DNA from: Williamsia sp. DF01-3 | GTDB taxonomy: Bacteria > Actinomycetota > Actinomycetes > Mycobacteriales > Mycobacteriaceae | Assembly (NCBI RefSeq): GCF_023051145.1 | Contig: NZ_JALKFS010000005.1 | Coordinates: 1,736,001 to 1,800,000, forward strand | Reading direction: 5' to 3' | Length of the DNA stretch: 64,000 nucleotides | Shown: piece by piece, positions 1 to 9,986 of the stretch | Numbering within the stretch: the first letter of the stretch is position 1 | Layout of the letters: the number at the start of each line of letters is the position of its first letter | Notes under the pieces: generated by a model | The model's input: the letters and a program-made list of their open reading frames with translations, nothing else | What the model was told of the DNA's origin: nothing | Databases searched by the model: none | Translations under genes and position numbers: made by a program

Positions 1-1
1 C

Positions 2-277
2 CCGTTCACCGCGATGGCGGATGACGACGGCATCATCACCCATCGCCTGATCGGCTCGGACGGGACCACCGAACTGTGGACCGACCTCAACTTCTCGTGG
101 GTCCAGGCGTTCACCGCCGACCCGGGCCACGACCAGCCGTACCCCGGTCGCGGCAGAGCCGTGGCCATCGAACCGATGACCGCGCCGCCCAACGCGCTTG
201 CCACCGGAACCGATCTGATCGTGCTCGAACCGGGCCAGATCTGGACCGGCCGCTGGGGCCTGCGATTCCGGGAATGA
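2..277 (+). CDS. Aldose 1-epimerase (mutarotase) family protein, 3' fragment
   Basis: Only the last ~91 residues are in the window; the reading frame is open from base 2, so the gene begins upstream. The C-terminal text, with a run reading AIEPMTAPPNAL and an ending LEPGQIWTGRWGLRF, is typical of the closing strands of galactose-mutarotase-fold enzymes that interconvert alpha and beta anomers of free sugars. The protein ends ten bases before a PfkB sugar kinase start, so the two probably share a transcript for cytoplasmic sugar uptake or phosphorylation. The exact sugar cannot be read from this fragment. Confidence 0.75.
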   Translation, partial: PFTAMADDDGIITHRLIGSDGTTELWTDLNFSWVQAFTADPGHDQPYPGRGRAVAIEPMTAPPNALATGTDLIVLEPGQIWTGRWGLRFRE

Positions 278-287
278 GGGTGGCGCC

Positions 288-1216
288 GTGAGAGAAATCG
301 TCGTGTGTGGAGAAGCGCTGGTGGACCTGGTGCCGTCTGCACCCGGTGCGCTCAGTCCACTCACACCTGCCTTGGGCGGCGGCCCGTTCAACGCCGCGAT
401 CACCTTGGGCCGGCTCGGGTCCGCGGTGTCGTTGTGCTCGCGGGTGTCCACCGACGCGTTCGGCGATGCGCTCGCTGATGCACTTCGTTCCGCTGGCGTG
501 AACTCTCTCTGCTGCAACGTGGTCCGGAACCGACCACGCTTGCTCTCACCAGCATCGGCGACGACGGATCGGCGCAGTACAACTTCTATCTGCAGGGCAC
601 CGCCGACCGGTTGGTCACCGATCCGGGTGAGCTGCCACGCACGGTCGCCGCTCTCGCTTTCGGAACCTTGTCGATGGTCCTCGAGCCCGGCGCAAGCGCC
701 TACGAGAAGCTCCTGCACCGCAGTCATGGCGAGGGCCGCCTCACACTGCTCGACCCCAACATCCGCGCCGGTGTGATCGATGACCCCGACGCCTACCGCA
801 AGCGCTTTGCCTCGTGGTTGCCGTCGCTCGACATCGTCAAGGTGTCCGACGACGACGCCGAATGGCTGGCCGACGGCGCCGCCGGAACAGATCCGGACCG
901 CTGGATCGAAGCCGGCGTGGGCGCGGTTGTCATCACGCACGGCGGCGATGGACTCAGTGTTCGCACGCCCGACCTCACCGCGCATGTACCCGGCCGGAGA
1001 GTCGATGTGATCGACACCATAGGGGCAGGTGACACGATTTGTGGCGCCCTGCTGCACTGGCTGGGGACGCACCGCTTCCTCGACCCCGCGCTGCTCCGCA
1101 CGATGACCGAAAACGACTGGTCAGAGGCCCTGCAGTTCGCCGCCCGGGCAGCCGCGATCACCGTGTCGCGGCCCGGCGCGGACCCTCCGTGGGCGGGCGA
1201 GCTTGAAACCGACTAG
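288..1216 (+). pseudogene. PfkB-family sugar kinase with a 2-bp frameshift
   Basis: A ribokinase/fructokinase-like ATP-dependent sugar kinase is encoded in two frames. The first frame gives VVCGEALVDLVP and GGGPFNAAITLGRLG (substrate side, about residues 5-45). The second gives the DPNIR strand and the catalytic GAGDTICGALLHWLG motif (anion hole and base Asp). The frames join at a (CT)4 tract at 503-510. Removing one CT unit restores an uninterrupted kinase of about 308 aa, the normal family length, reading NSLLQRGPEPTTLAL across the join. As written, translation ends prematurely. It sits between a mutarotase and citrate synthase. It could be a true phase-variable or dead gene, or a read error. 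Confidence 0.85.
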
Positions 1217-1267
1217 GTTATTAACCGGGTCGCACGATCGTTACGACGACCCCGGAGGTAAAACACC

Positions 1268-1292
1268 TGCACCGGTTCACGAGATCGGTGCA
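1268..1292. promoter_or_regulatory. Inverted repeat in the gltA leader
   Basis: TGCACCG at 1268-1274 is matched by CGGTGCA at 1286-1292 with an 11-nt loop. It lies 25 nt before the citrate synthase GTG and just upstream of the AAAAGGGGAG ribosome-binding site. It may be an operator or a leader hairpin. No known binding-site consensus is recognised. Confidence 0.35.
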
Positions 1293-1316
1293 GCCCGTCG
1301 AAAAGGGGAGGACCAA

Positions 1317-2639
<1,323 letters not shown>

Positions 2640-2642
2640 ACC

Positions 2643-3002
2643 ATGACAAAACCTGAGATCGAATTCCCGCAAGGCCCCGCACCCACCGAACTGGTGAGCA
2701 CCGACCTGGTGATCGGTGACGGCGACGTCGCTGTCGCCGGCGGAGTGGTCGACGTCCACTACGTCGGCGTCGAGTACGAGACAGGCGAGGAGTTCGACTC
2801 CTCGTGGAATCGCGGCCAGTCAGCCAACTTCCCGCTCGACCGGCTGATCCCCGGCTGGCAGGAGGGTATCCCCGGCATGAAGGTCGGCGGTCGCCGCCAG
2901 CTCACCGTGCCGCCCGAGCTCGCTTACGGGCCCGAGGGCGCCGGACACCGGCTGTCGGGTAAGACGCTGATCTTTGTGATCGATCTGCTCGGCGTTTCCT
3001 AG
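2643..3002 (+). CDS. FKBP-type peptidyl-prolyl cis-trans isomerase
   Basis: A 119-aa single-domain cytoplasmic FKBP that catalyses proline isomerisation during protein folding. The core motifs are visible: VDVHYVGVEYETGEEFDSSW near residue 38, the LIPGWQEGIPGMKVGGRR loop near residue 75, and PPELAYGPEGAG with the closing LIFVIDLL strand. The ATG lies three bases after the citrate synthase stop, so the two are co-transcribed. A strong hairpin follows the stop codon. No signal peptide is present. Confidence 0.95.
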   Translation: MTKPEIEFPQGPAPTELVSTDLVIGDGDVAVAGGVVDVHYVGVEYETGEEFDSSWNRGQSANFPLDRLIPGWQEGIPGMKVGGRRQLTVPPELAYGPEGAGHRLSGKTLIFVIDLLGVS

Positions 3003-3025
3003 GTCCCGGTACGCATCTTTCGCAG

Positions 3026-3057
3026 CAGCCCCGCATGGTCACCGTGCGGGGCTGTTT
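3026..3057 (+). terminator. Rho-independent-like terminator after gltA-FKBP
   Basis: A perfect 10-bp stem, CAGCCCCGCA against TGCGGGGCTG, with a 9-nt loop, followed by a short TTT. It begins 24 bases after the FKBP stop and closes the citrate synthase operon. Confidence 0.75.
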
Positions 3058-3143
3058 GCTGTCTCCAGCACCTACCTGGTCTCCCTCGGTGAACGGGCGG
3101 TGATCTCCTGGGCGTTCACAGCCACTGACGGCTTTGTGCGCGA

Positions 3144-3149
3144 TAGGTT
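3144..3149 (+). promoter_or_regulatory. -10 box for leaderless GH13 mRNA
   Basis: TAGGTT matches TANNNT and ends six bases before the GTG of the downstream glycosidase, so transcription would start at or next to the start codon. Confidence 0.5.
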
Positions 3150-3155
3150 TACGGG

Positions 3156-4679
3156 GTGATCGCGCACCCGTTCATCTACGAGATCAACACGTGGCCGTGG
3201 CTCGACGAGCTCAGCAGGAGGTGCGGTCGGCGCGTCGAACTGGGTGATGTCCCCGGCGAGGTGTGGGACGCGATCGCGGCGTCCGGTGCTGATGTGGTGT
3301 GGCTGATGGGGGTGTGGCAGCGCAGCCCGGCCGGTGTCGCGATCGCCAGAGCGGACGAGTCCCTGGTGCAGCATTGCCGGGACATCCTGCCCGACTTCAC
3401 CATCGACGACATCGTCGGTTCGCCGTACTGCATCCGTGGATACGAGGTGGACCCGATGCTCGGCGGCCCCAACGGGCTGGCGTCGGCACGGCAGGCGCTT
3501 GCCGACCGCGGGATTCGCTTGATCTTGGACTTCGTGCCCAACCATGTTGCGCCCGACCACTCGTGGACCACCGCGCATCCGGAGTTCTTCGTCGGCGGCA
3601 CCGCCGATGACCTGCGCGAGGAACCGGCCTCCTTCATCGAGGTCGGCGGCAAGGTCCTCGCGAACGGCCGCGACCCCTACTTCCCGGCGTGGCCCGACGT
3701 CGTGCAACTCAACGCCTTCTCCACCGAATTGCGTGCGGCCGTCATCACCACCCTCACGCGAATCGCCGAACAGTGTGATGGCGTGCGGTGCGACATGGCG
3801 ATGCTGATGATGAACGACGTGTTCGCCAGAACCTGGGGTGAACGCGCGGGAGATGTTCCGTCACAAGAGTATTGGCCACTCGTGATCGGAGCTGTGAGGT
3901 CGGTACACCCCGACTTCACATTCATCGCGGAGGCGTACTGGGACCTCGAGGCCGCCCTGCAGGAGCAGGGATTCGACTATTGCTACGACAAGGGTCTGTA
4001 CGACCGCTTCGTCGAAGGCGGCGACGCTGCCGCGGTCAGAAGGCAACTCGATGCCGAGCCGGATCATCTCAGCCGGCTCGTCCGATTCCTCGAAAATCAC
4101 GACGAGCCCAGGGCTGCTTCGGTGTTCTCGCTCGAGGGGCACAAGATTGCGGCAGTCACGTCGTTCACCCAGCCCGGCGCGAGGTTGGTCTACGACGGCC
4201 AGTTCGAGGGCAGGCGCGTGCATCTCCCTGTGCAACTGGGCCGCAGCCCGGCTGAGGAGGTCGACAACGAGTTGCTCGACTTCTACGGACGGCTGACGAA
4301 CATCTTGCGCGACAACACTTTCCGTACCGGATCGTGGGCCGCGGCCGACATCACCGGATGGGACGACAACGCCACAACAGCGGATCTGCTGGCGTGGACC
4401 TGGCACGGTGACGCCCGCTGGCTCGTCGTGGTGAACCTCGGCGACCAGGTCGCCAGTGGCATGGTGCGAGCGCGATGGGACGGCCTTGGGGCACTGGACC
4501 CGCAGGTCGATGAGGTCGATCTCGTCGACGACACCCGCGACCTGCGATATCGCCGGAGCACCGCCGATCTGACCGACGGCCTGTTCGTCGAGCTGGGCCC
4601 CAGGCTGTGGCACCTGTTCCGTGTGGAGCCGGTCCCTGCTGAGGACACTTCCGATGATGCTGAACGCGAGGCGATCTGA
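3156..4679 (+). CDS. GH13 alpha-amylase-family glycosidase
   Basis: A 507-aa cytoplasmic (no signal peptide) retaining alpha-glycosidase of the amylase superfamily. The four conserved GH13 regions can be read: LILDFVPNHVAP (region I, near residue 130), GVRCDMAM with nucleophile Asp213, FIAEAYW with acid/base Glu259, and ENHDEPR with the transition-state Asp316. The start is GTG 3156, supported by a -10 box six bases upstream. The stop abuts the GTG of a GH63 enzyme, so the pair is co-translated. Substrate is unknown; an alpha-glucan, trehalose-like or glucosyl-conjugate substrate is possible. All catalytic residues are present. Confidence 0.88.
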   Translation: MIAHPFIYEINTWPWLDELSRRCGRRVELGDVPGEVWDAIAASGADVVWLMGVWQRSPAGVAIARADESLVQHCRDILPDFTIDDIVGSPYCIRGYEVDPMLGGPNGLASARQALADRGIRLILDFVPNHVAPDHSWTTAHPEFFVGGTADDLREEPASFIEVGGKVLANGRDPYFPAWPDVVQLNAFSTELRAAVITTLTRIAEQCDGVRCDMAMLMMNDVFARTWGERAGDVPSQEYWPLVIGAVRSVHPDFTFIAEAYWDLEAALQEQGFDYCYDKGLYDRFVEGGDAAAVRRQLDAEPDHLSRLVRFLENHDEPRAASVFSLEGHKIAAVTSFTQPGARLVYDGQFEGRRVHLPVQLGRSPAEEVDNELLDFYGRLTNILRDNTFRTGSWAAADITGWDDNATTADLLAWTWHGDARWLVVVNLGDQVASGMVRARWDGLGALDPQVDEVDLVDDTRDLRYRRSTADLTDGLFVELGPRLWHLFRVEPVPAEDTSDDAEREAI

Positions 4680-7352
4680 GTGAACCGGCAACACCGCCGG
4701 CCGGGTGGTACGGCCGAGCATCAGCGTCTCGCCGAAGCCACCGGTCGTCTCGAAGACGGGTTGCACGATGCGAACCCGTGGTACCTGTGGGGTCCGTACC
4801 TGTCCGAGCGGGCATGGGGGACGGTGCGCGAGGATTACAGCGACGACGGAAACGCATGGGACTATTTCCCTCACGAGCATGCGCGTTCCCGTGCCTACCG
4901 CTGGAACGAAGACGGTATGGCCGGGATCTCCGACATCGGGCACGAGTTCTGCCTGTCGTTGGCACTGTGGAACGGCGTCGACCCGATCCTCAAAGAGCGC
5001 ATGTTCGGACTCACCGGCCCGCAGGGCAATCACGGTGAAGACGTCAAAGAATATTGGTGGTATCTGCAGGGTTTGCCGAGTCATGCTCTGCTGCAATGGC
5101 GTTACCACTACCCGCAGGCGGCGTTCCCCTACGAACAACTGGTGGCGGAGAACGCCCGGCGTGGACGCGACGACTTCGAGTACGAACTGCTCGACACCGG
5201 GGTCTTCGACGACGGCCGCTACTGGGTTGTCGATGTCACCTATGCCAAAGCCGGTCCGACCGATATCCTGATGACCATCAGCGTCACCAACAACGGCGCG
5301 GTCGACGCGTCGATCGACGTGCTGCCCACCGGCTGGTTCCGGAACACCTGGCGCGCAGGGGGCGAGCAGAACATCCCGGGTTTGGCCGCCGACGGTGATG
5401 CGGTGGTCCTCGAACACGATCGGCTCAACGGCTACCGACTGCGGGCGGCGCCGGCAAGTGATGGGACCGAGCCACGGGTTCTGTTCTGCGACAACGAGAC
5501 CAACATACCCAAGATCTTCGGCGGCGACCCGATCACGCCGTACCCGAAAGACGGGATCAACGACCACGTGGTCGCGGGCGCCGCGACGGTCAATCCGGCG
5601 CAACACGGAAGCAAGGCAGCCTGGTGGTACCACCTGGACGTGCCCGCGGGACATACGGTGCAGGCGCGGGTGCGGTTGTCCGGACCGGACACCGCCGGCT
5701 CCAGTGGGAGTGACTGGGCGGGAGACGACTTCGGCAGAATCGCCGCGCTGCGGCAAAGCGAGGCGAACGAGTTCTATACCGCCATCGGCCCCGATCTCGA
5801 CACCGAGCAGATGCGGATCCTCACCCAGGCCGCCGCGGGTTTGATCTGGAGCAAGCAGATGTACTCCTATCAGGTCGCGCGATGGCTCGACGGTGATCCC
5901 GCGGAGCCGCCGCCCCCAGCGGGACATCAACACGGTCGCAACACCGATTGGCGACACCTCGATGCCTTCGACATCCTGGCGATGCCGGACCCGTGGGAAT
6001 ATCCGTGGTTTGCTGCCTGGGACCTGGCTTTTCACTCCATCTCTTGGGCGCATCTGGATCCGGCATTCGCGAAGTACCAGTTGATCGTGCTCCTGCGGGA
6101 GTGGTTCCTGCACCCCAATGGTGCTCTGCCCGCCTATGAGTGGAATTTCGACGACGTCAACCCGCCGGTGCATGCCCTCGCGGCGCTGCGGGTGTTCAAC
6201 ATCGACGGCGGCAACGACATCGAGTTCCTCGAACGGGTCTTCCAGAAGCTGCTGCTCAACTTCACCTGGTGGGTGAATCGACAGGATCCGCACGGCAACA
6301 ACGTTTTCGGTGGCGGGTTCCTCGGACTCGACAACATCAGCCCTGTCGACCGTTCACACCTGCCGCCGGGCACCACGCTCGAGCAGTCCGACGGAACGGG
6401 GTGGATGGCGTTCTATGCCGAGGCCATGCTGGGCATCGCGCTCGCACTGGCCGACCACGACCCGGTCTACGAGGACATGGTGATCAAGTTCCTCGAGCAC
6501 TTCACCCTGATTGCGCAGTCGCTCAAGGAATCCGGTCTGTACGACGTGGACGACGGCTTCTATTACGACCGGCTGACCGACCCTGACGGCACCTGCGAAT
6601 CCATCAAGGTGCAGAGTCTTGTCGGGCTGATCCCGGCGCTGGCCGCCGCGGAGATCCCGGCGCGCAATGCCACGCGGATGAGCAGATTACGGAAACGATT
6701 CACCCGGCGGTTCACGGCTCTGGGCATCGGGGGTGCGCAATCGTGGCGGATCCGCACCGACGACGACACACCGCGCATCCTGCTGTCGGTGCTGTCTGCC
6801 GACCAGTTGCGGTCGTTGATGCGCACGGTGTTCGACGAGGACGCAATGCTCTCCGACTACGGTCTCCGCTCGTTGTCGAAGAAGTACCGCGAGCCGTACA
6901 CGTTGCCCGGTGCCACCGGGGCGGTCATCGACTACGAGCCCGCGGAGTCGCGGACCGCCATGTACGGCGGCAACTCGAACTGGCGGGGACCGGTGTGGTT
7001 CCCGATCAACTACCTGGCGATCCGGGCGCTGGTGCAATACGGGCGCTTCTTCGGCACCGAGGCGACGATGGCTTACCCCACCGGCGCGGACGCCGAGTCC
7101 GACTTCTTCGAGATCGCCCAAGACCTGGCGGACCGACTGGTGTCGATCTGGTTGCCCGACGCGGACGGCCGCCGTCCTGTGTACGGGGGAACGGAGATCT
7201 TCCAGACCGATCCCGCGTGGAAAGACAACCTGTTGTTCAACGAGTACTTCCACGGAGACAACGGGGCCGGTCTCGGTGCGAGTCACCAAACGGGGTGGAC
7301 TGCGCTGGTCATCGACCTGCTGCTGCATCCGCCGAAGCATTCGCGACATTGA
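4680..7352 (+). CDS. GH63/MGH1-like glucosidase
   Basis: An 890-aa protein with an (alpha/alpha)6-barrel of the GH63/mannosylglycerate-hydrolase type in its C-terminal half. Recognisable blocks are WGPYLSERAWGTVREDY near the N-terminus, PWEYPWFAAWDLAFH in the centre, FGGGFLGLDNISP, and the hallmark GNSNWRGPVWFPINYLAI near residue 765. The GTG start directly follows the stop of the GH13 gene with no spacing. GH63 enzymes hydrolyse alpha-glucosides such as glucosylglycerate or kojibiose-type ends; the length here is far above the ~450 aa of mycobacterial glucosylglycerate hydrolase, so the substrate is not assigned. No signal peptide is evident. Confidence 0.82.
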   Translation: MNRQHRRPGGTAEHQRLAEATGRLEDGLHDANPWYLWGPYLSERAWGTVREDYSDDGNAWDYFPHEHARSRAYRWNEDGMAGISDIGHEFCLSLALWNGVDPILKERMFGLTGPQGNHGEDVKEYWWYLQGLPSHALLQWRYHYPQAAFPYEQLVAENARRGRDDFEYELLDTGVFDDGRYWVVDVTYAKAGPTDILMTISVTNNGAVDASIDVLPTGWFRNTWRAGGEQNIPGLAADGDAVVLEHDRLNGYRLRAAPASDGTEPRVLFCDNETNIPKIFGGDPITPYPKDGINDHVVAGAATVNPAQHGSKAAWWYHLDVPAGHTVQARVRLSGPDTAGSSGSDWAGDDFGRIAALRQSEANEFYTAIGPDLDTEQMRILTQAAAGLIWSKQMYSYQVARWLDGDPAEPPPPAGHQHGRNTDWRHLDAFDILAMPDPWEYPWFAAWDLAFHSISWAHLDPAFAKYQLIVLLREWFLHPNGALPAYEWNFDDVNPPVHALAALRVFNIDGGNDIEFLERVFQKLLLNFTWWVNRQDPHGNNVFGGGFLGLDNISPVDRSHLPPGTTLEQSDGTGWMAFYAEAMLGIALALADHDPVYEDMVIKFLEHFTLIAQSLKESGLYDVDDGFYYDRLTDPDGTCESIKVQSLVGLIPALAAAEIPARNATRMSRLRKRFTRRFTALGIGGAQSWRIRTDDDTPRILLSVLSADQLRSLMRTVFDEDAMLSDYGLRSLSKKYREPYTLPGATGAVIDYEPAESRTAMYGGNSNWRGPVWFPINYLAIRALVQYGRFFGTEATMAYPTGADAESDFFEIAQDLADRLVSIWLPDADGRRPVYGGTEIFQTDPAWKDNLLFNEYFHGDNGAGLGASHQTGWTALVIDLLLHPPKHSRH

Positions 7353-7391
7353 TGTACCACCCTTCGCTGTTGTTTTCGGCAGGATGGGTGA

Positions 7392-8741
7392 ATGGACCAA
7401 CAACCGATCCTGCTCTGGCTTCGTCGAGACCTGCGGCTGGGTGATCTGCCACCGCTGCTGGCCGCGGAGGGCAGGCGCGTCCTGGCCTGCTTTGTCCTCG
7501 ACCCCAAACTCGAGGCATCGTCGGGCGATCGACGACTGGCGTTCTTGTTCGAGTCGCTCCGTGATCTGCACAACCAGCTCGACGGCAGACTCCTCGTCGT
7601 CCGCGGTGCGCCCGAGGAACAGATTCCCGCCATCGCGAAAGCCATCGACGCCGAGGCGGTGCACATCACCGCCGACTTCGCCCCGTACGGCCGCCGCCGA
7701 GACCGCAAGGTGGCCGAAGCGCTGGGCGACGTGCCGCTACGCGCCGAAGGATCGCCCTACGCGGTGACGCCCGGTCGCGTCCGCAAAGACGACGGCGAGC
7801 CGTACCGGGTGTTCACCCCCTACTTCCGTACGTGGAAGGCACACGGATGGCGGGAGCCGGCCGACACCGGAGTGGAGTCCGCGGACTGGATCGACCCCGG
7901 TGACGTCGCAGGTGTCGAGTCCATCGACATTCCCGACCCGCCGGCCACACTCGACATCCCTGCCGGCGAGCACGCCGCGCACGAGCGTTTTGCCGAGTTC
8001 GTCGCCGATGGCGTGCTCGGATACGAGCAGGACCGCAACCGGCCCGATCTCGAGGCGTCCAGCCGGATGTCGGCGTATCTGAAGTACGGCAACATCCATC
8101 CGCGAGCGATGCTTGTCGAACTCGACAAGTCCGAGGGGGCCGGACAGGCCGCCTACGTCAGGGAATTGGCGTTCCGGGACTTCTATGCCGATGTGCTGTA
8201 CCAGCGACCGGACTCGGTGTGGTGGAACCTGAACAAGAAGTTCGATGCGATGGAGCACGACTCGGGATCGGACGCCGATGCGGACTTCGATGCGTGGCGC
8301 GAGGGAAAGACCGGATACCCGATCGTCGATGCCGGTATGCGTCAGCTCTCGGGGAGTGGGTTCATGCACAATCGGCTGCGCATGATCGTCGCCTCATTCC
8401 TGGTGAAGGACCTCCATCTGCCATGGCAGCGCGGCGCCGCATGGTTCCTCGATCAACTCATCGACGGCGACATGGCGAGCAACCAGCACGGTTGGCAATG
8501 GGTCGCGGGGTCGGGAACCGATGCGGCGCCGTACTTCCGGGTGTTCAACCCCACCACGCAGGGCAAGAAGTTCGATCCCTCCGGGGACTACGTACGCCGC
8601 TGGGTTCCCGAGCTCCGCTCCATTCCCGGTAGTGCTGTCCACGAACCCGGCGCGCTGCGGCCCGACGACTACCCCGAGCCGATCGTGGACCACTCGGCAC
8701 AGCGTCGGGTCGCGTTGGATCGCTACAACCAACTCGACTGA
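7392..8741 (+). CDS. phr: Deoxyribodipyrimidine photolyase
   Basis: A 449-aa light-dependent repair enzyme that splits cyclobutane pyrimidine dimers using FAD. The N-terminal antenna domain opens with ILLWLRRDLRLGDLPPL. The C-terminal FAD domain shows SRMSAYLKYGNIHPR, RELAFRDFYADVLYQRP and the signature block QHGWQWVAGSGTDAAPYFR, followed by FNPTTQGKKFDPSGDYVRRW. The length is normal for class I CPD photolyases. It begins 39 bases after the GH63 stop and converges on an ABC receptor gene. Cryptochrome function cannot be excluded from sequence alone. Confidence 0.93.
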   Translation: MDQQPILLWLRRDLRLGDLPPLLAAEGRRVLACFVLDPKLEASSGDRRLAFLFESLRDLHNQLDGRLLVVRGAPEEQIPAIAKAIDAEAVHITADFAPYGRRRDRKVAEALGDVPLRAEGSPYAVTPGRVRKDDGEPYRVFTPYFRTWKAHGWREPADTGVESADWIDPGDVAGVESIDIPDPPATLDIPAGEHAAHERFAEFVADGVLGYEQDRNRPDLEASSRMSAYLKYGNIHPRAMLVELDKSEGAGQAAYVRELAFRDFYADVLYQRPDSVWWNLNKKFDAMEHDSGSDADADFDAWREGKTGYPIVDAGMRQLSGSGFMHNRLRMIVASFLVKDLHLPWQRGAAWFLDQLIDGDMASNQHGWQWVAGSGTDAAPYFRVFNPTTQGKKFDPSGDYVRRWVPELRSIPGSAVHEPGALRPDDYPEPIVDHSAQRRVALDRYNQLD

Positions 8742-8761
8742 ATGCTGCCATCATTCGGGCC

Positions 8762-8784
8762 GACACTCCCTCCGCAGGAGTGTC
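8762..8784. terminator. Shared hairpin between convergent phr and ABC receptor genes
   Basis: GACACTCC and GGAGTGTC form an 8-bp stem with a 7-nt loop. It lies between the photolyase stop and the receptor gene and overlaps that gene's stop codon. A bidirectional terminator is likely. Confidence 0.55.
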
Positions 8785-9841
8785 AGATCGGCTTCTTCAG
8801 CTCCGGGTTTTCCGCGTAGATCTCGTTGACGATCGACATGTCGAAGATGTCGGCCGGTTTGATGTCGTAGCCCGCCTTGGCAAGCGCTTCGATGTTCAGC
8901 TCGATCAGCTCATCTGACATCGTCAGCAGGCCATTGGCTTTGGTCTCGTCCGACACCACCAGGGTGTTCTGGGCTTCGGCTTCCTTGATCTGCTCGCCGA
9001 GTTCGAGGCCGAGATCCTTGCCGTACTTGGTGACGGCCAGCTCGGCCGACTTGGCGGGGTCGGCCACCGCGTCGTACCAGCCCTGGATGTCGGCCTTGAT
9101 GAAGGCTTTGAGCTTGTCGCGCTCGTTGTCGATGGTCTCCTGCCGGACCACGAGTGTCTCGGCGACGAGGGGCAGATTGAAGTCGGCGAACAGGAAGTTC
9201 GCGTTGGGGAAACCGCCCTCCGCCAACGTGATCGGCTCGTTGGTGACGTACGAGACCCAGCCGTCGACCTCACCCTTGGTCAGTGGGGTCGGGTCGTACT
9301 GCACGGTGATCTTCTGAATGTCCGAGTCGGTCATGCCATTTGCGGTGAGCAGGGCCTTGAAGACGTTCTCGTTCGACGCCTGGACGCCGATCTTCTTGCC
9401 CTTCATCTCCTCGGGACTCAGGATCGGGCTACCCGCCGACGACACGATGCAGAAGGGGTTTTTCTGGAACGTCGCGGCGACGGTCTTGAGCTTGGCGCCC
9501 TGCAGGATGACGGGAGCGGTCAGCTGCGGGGCGGTCATGCCGATCCACACCTTGTTCGACGTCAGGCCCGTCTCGACGCCGGTGCCCGGTCCGCCGCCGG
9601 TGATCAGTTCAGGGGTGCCGAGTCCGGCGGCTTCGTAGTAACCGTTTTCGATGGCGAAGTACTCGCCGGCGAACTCGATGTTCTTCTGCCACGACAACTG
9701 CACCTTGGGATTGGTGGTGCTGTCTCCGCCACTGTCGCTGCTGCCGGAGCTGCAGGCAGCGAGAACACTGGCGCTTCCGACAGCGCCACCGGCGATCAGG
9801 GAGTACCGAAGGAAAGATCGGCGGTCGAACGTGTAAGCCAT
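8783..9841 (-). CDS. ABC transporter substrate-binding lipoprotein (NMT1/SsuA/ThiY-like)
   Basis: A 352-aa periplasmic-type receptor that delivers substrate to the permeases encoded just downstream in position (9987-11683). The N-terminus has a twin-arginine motif (DRRSFLR) followed by a lipobox SVLAAC, so it should be a Tat-exported lipoprotein. The mature part has the NMT1/THI5-like fold (WQKNIEFAGEYFAIENGYY, ITGGGPGTGVETGLTS). The start at 9841 is supported by AGGAG seven bases upstream. The family serves taurine, alkanesulfonate, nitrate, or thiamine pyrimidine precursors; no TPP riboswitch was seen, so the substrate stays open. Confidence 0.88.
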   Translation of the reverse strand: MAYTFDRRSFLRYSLIAGGAVGSASVLAACSSGSSDSGGDSTTNPKVQLSWQKNIEFAGEYFAIENGYYEAAGLGTPELITGGGPGTGVETGLTSNKVWIGMTAPQLTAPVILQGAKLKTVAATFQKNPFCIVSSAGSPILSPEEMKGKKIGVQASNENVFKALLTANGMTDSDIQKITVQYDPTPLTKGEVDGWVSYVTNEPITLAEGGFPNANFLFADFNLPLVAETLVVRQETIDNERDKLKAFIKADIQGWYDAVADPAKSAELAVTKYGKDLGLELGEQIKEAEAQNTLVVSDETKANGLLTMSDELIELNIEALAKAGYDIKPADIFDMSIVNEIYAENPELKKPI

Positions 9842-9986
9842 GTGCAGACTCCTGTTTTCAGTGAACGTCGGCGGTACTTCAGATCGAGATCCGCCTTCGG
9901 CAGAACTTAAGGTGGCGCGGTTTCGGCCACATTGCGCACGTGCGTTTGTTTGTAACGAGTTGTGAATCTGCCCACCGGCAGCTGAT

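Noticed and set aside
3861-6293. 810-codon open frame antisense to the GH13/GH63 genes
   Set aside because: No family motif is readable, and it fully overlaps two strongly supported glycosidases.
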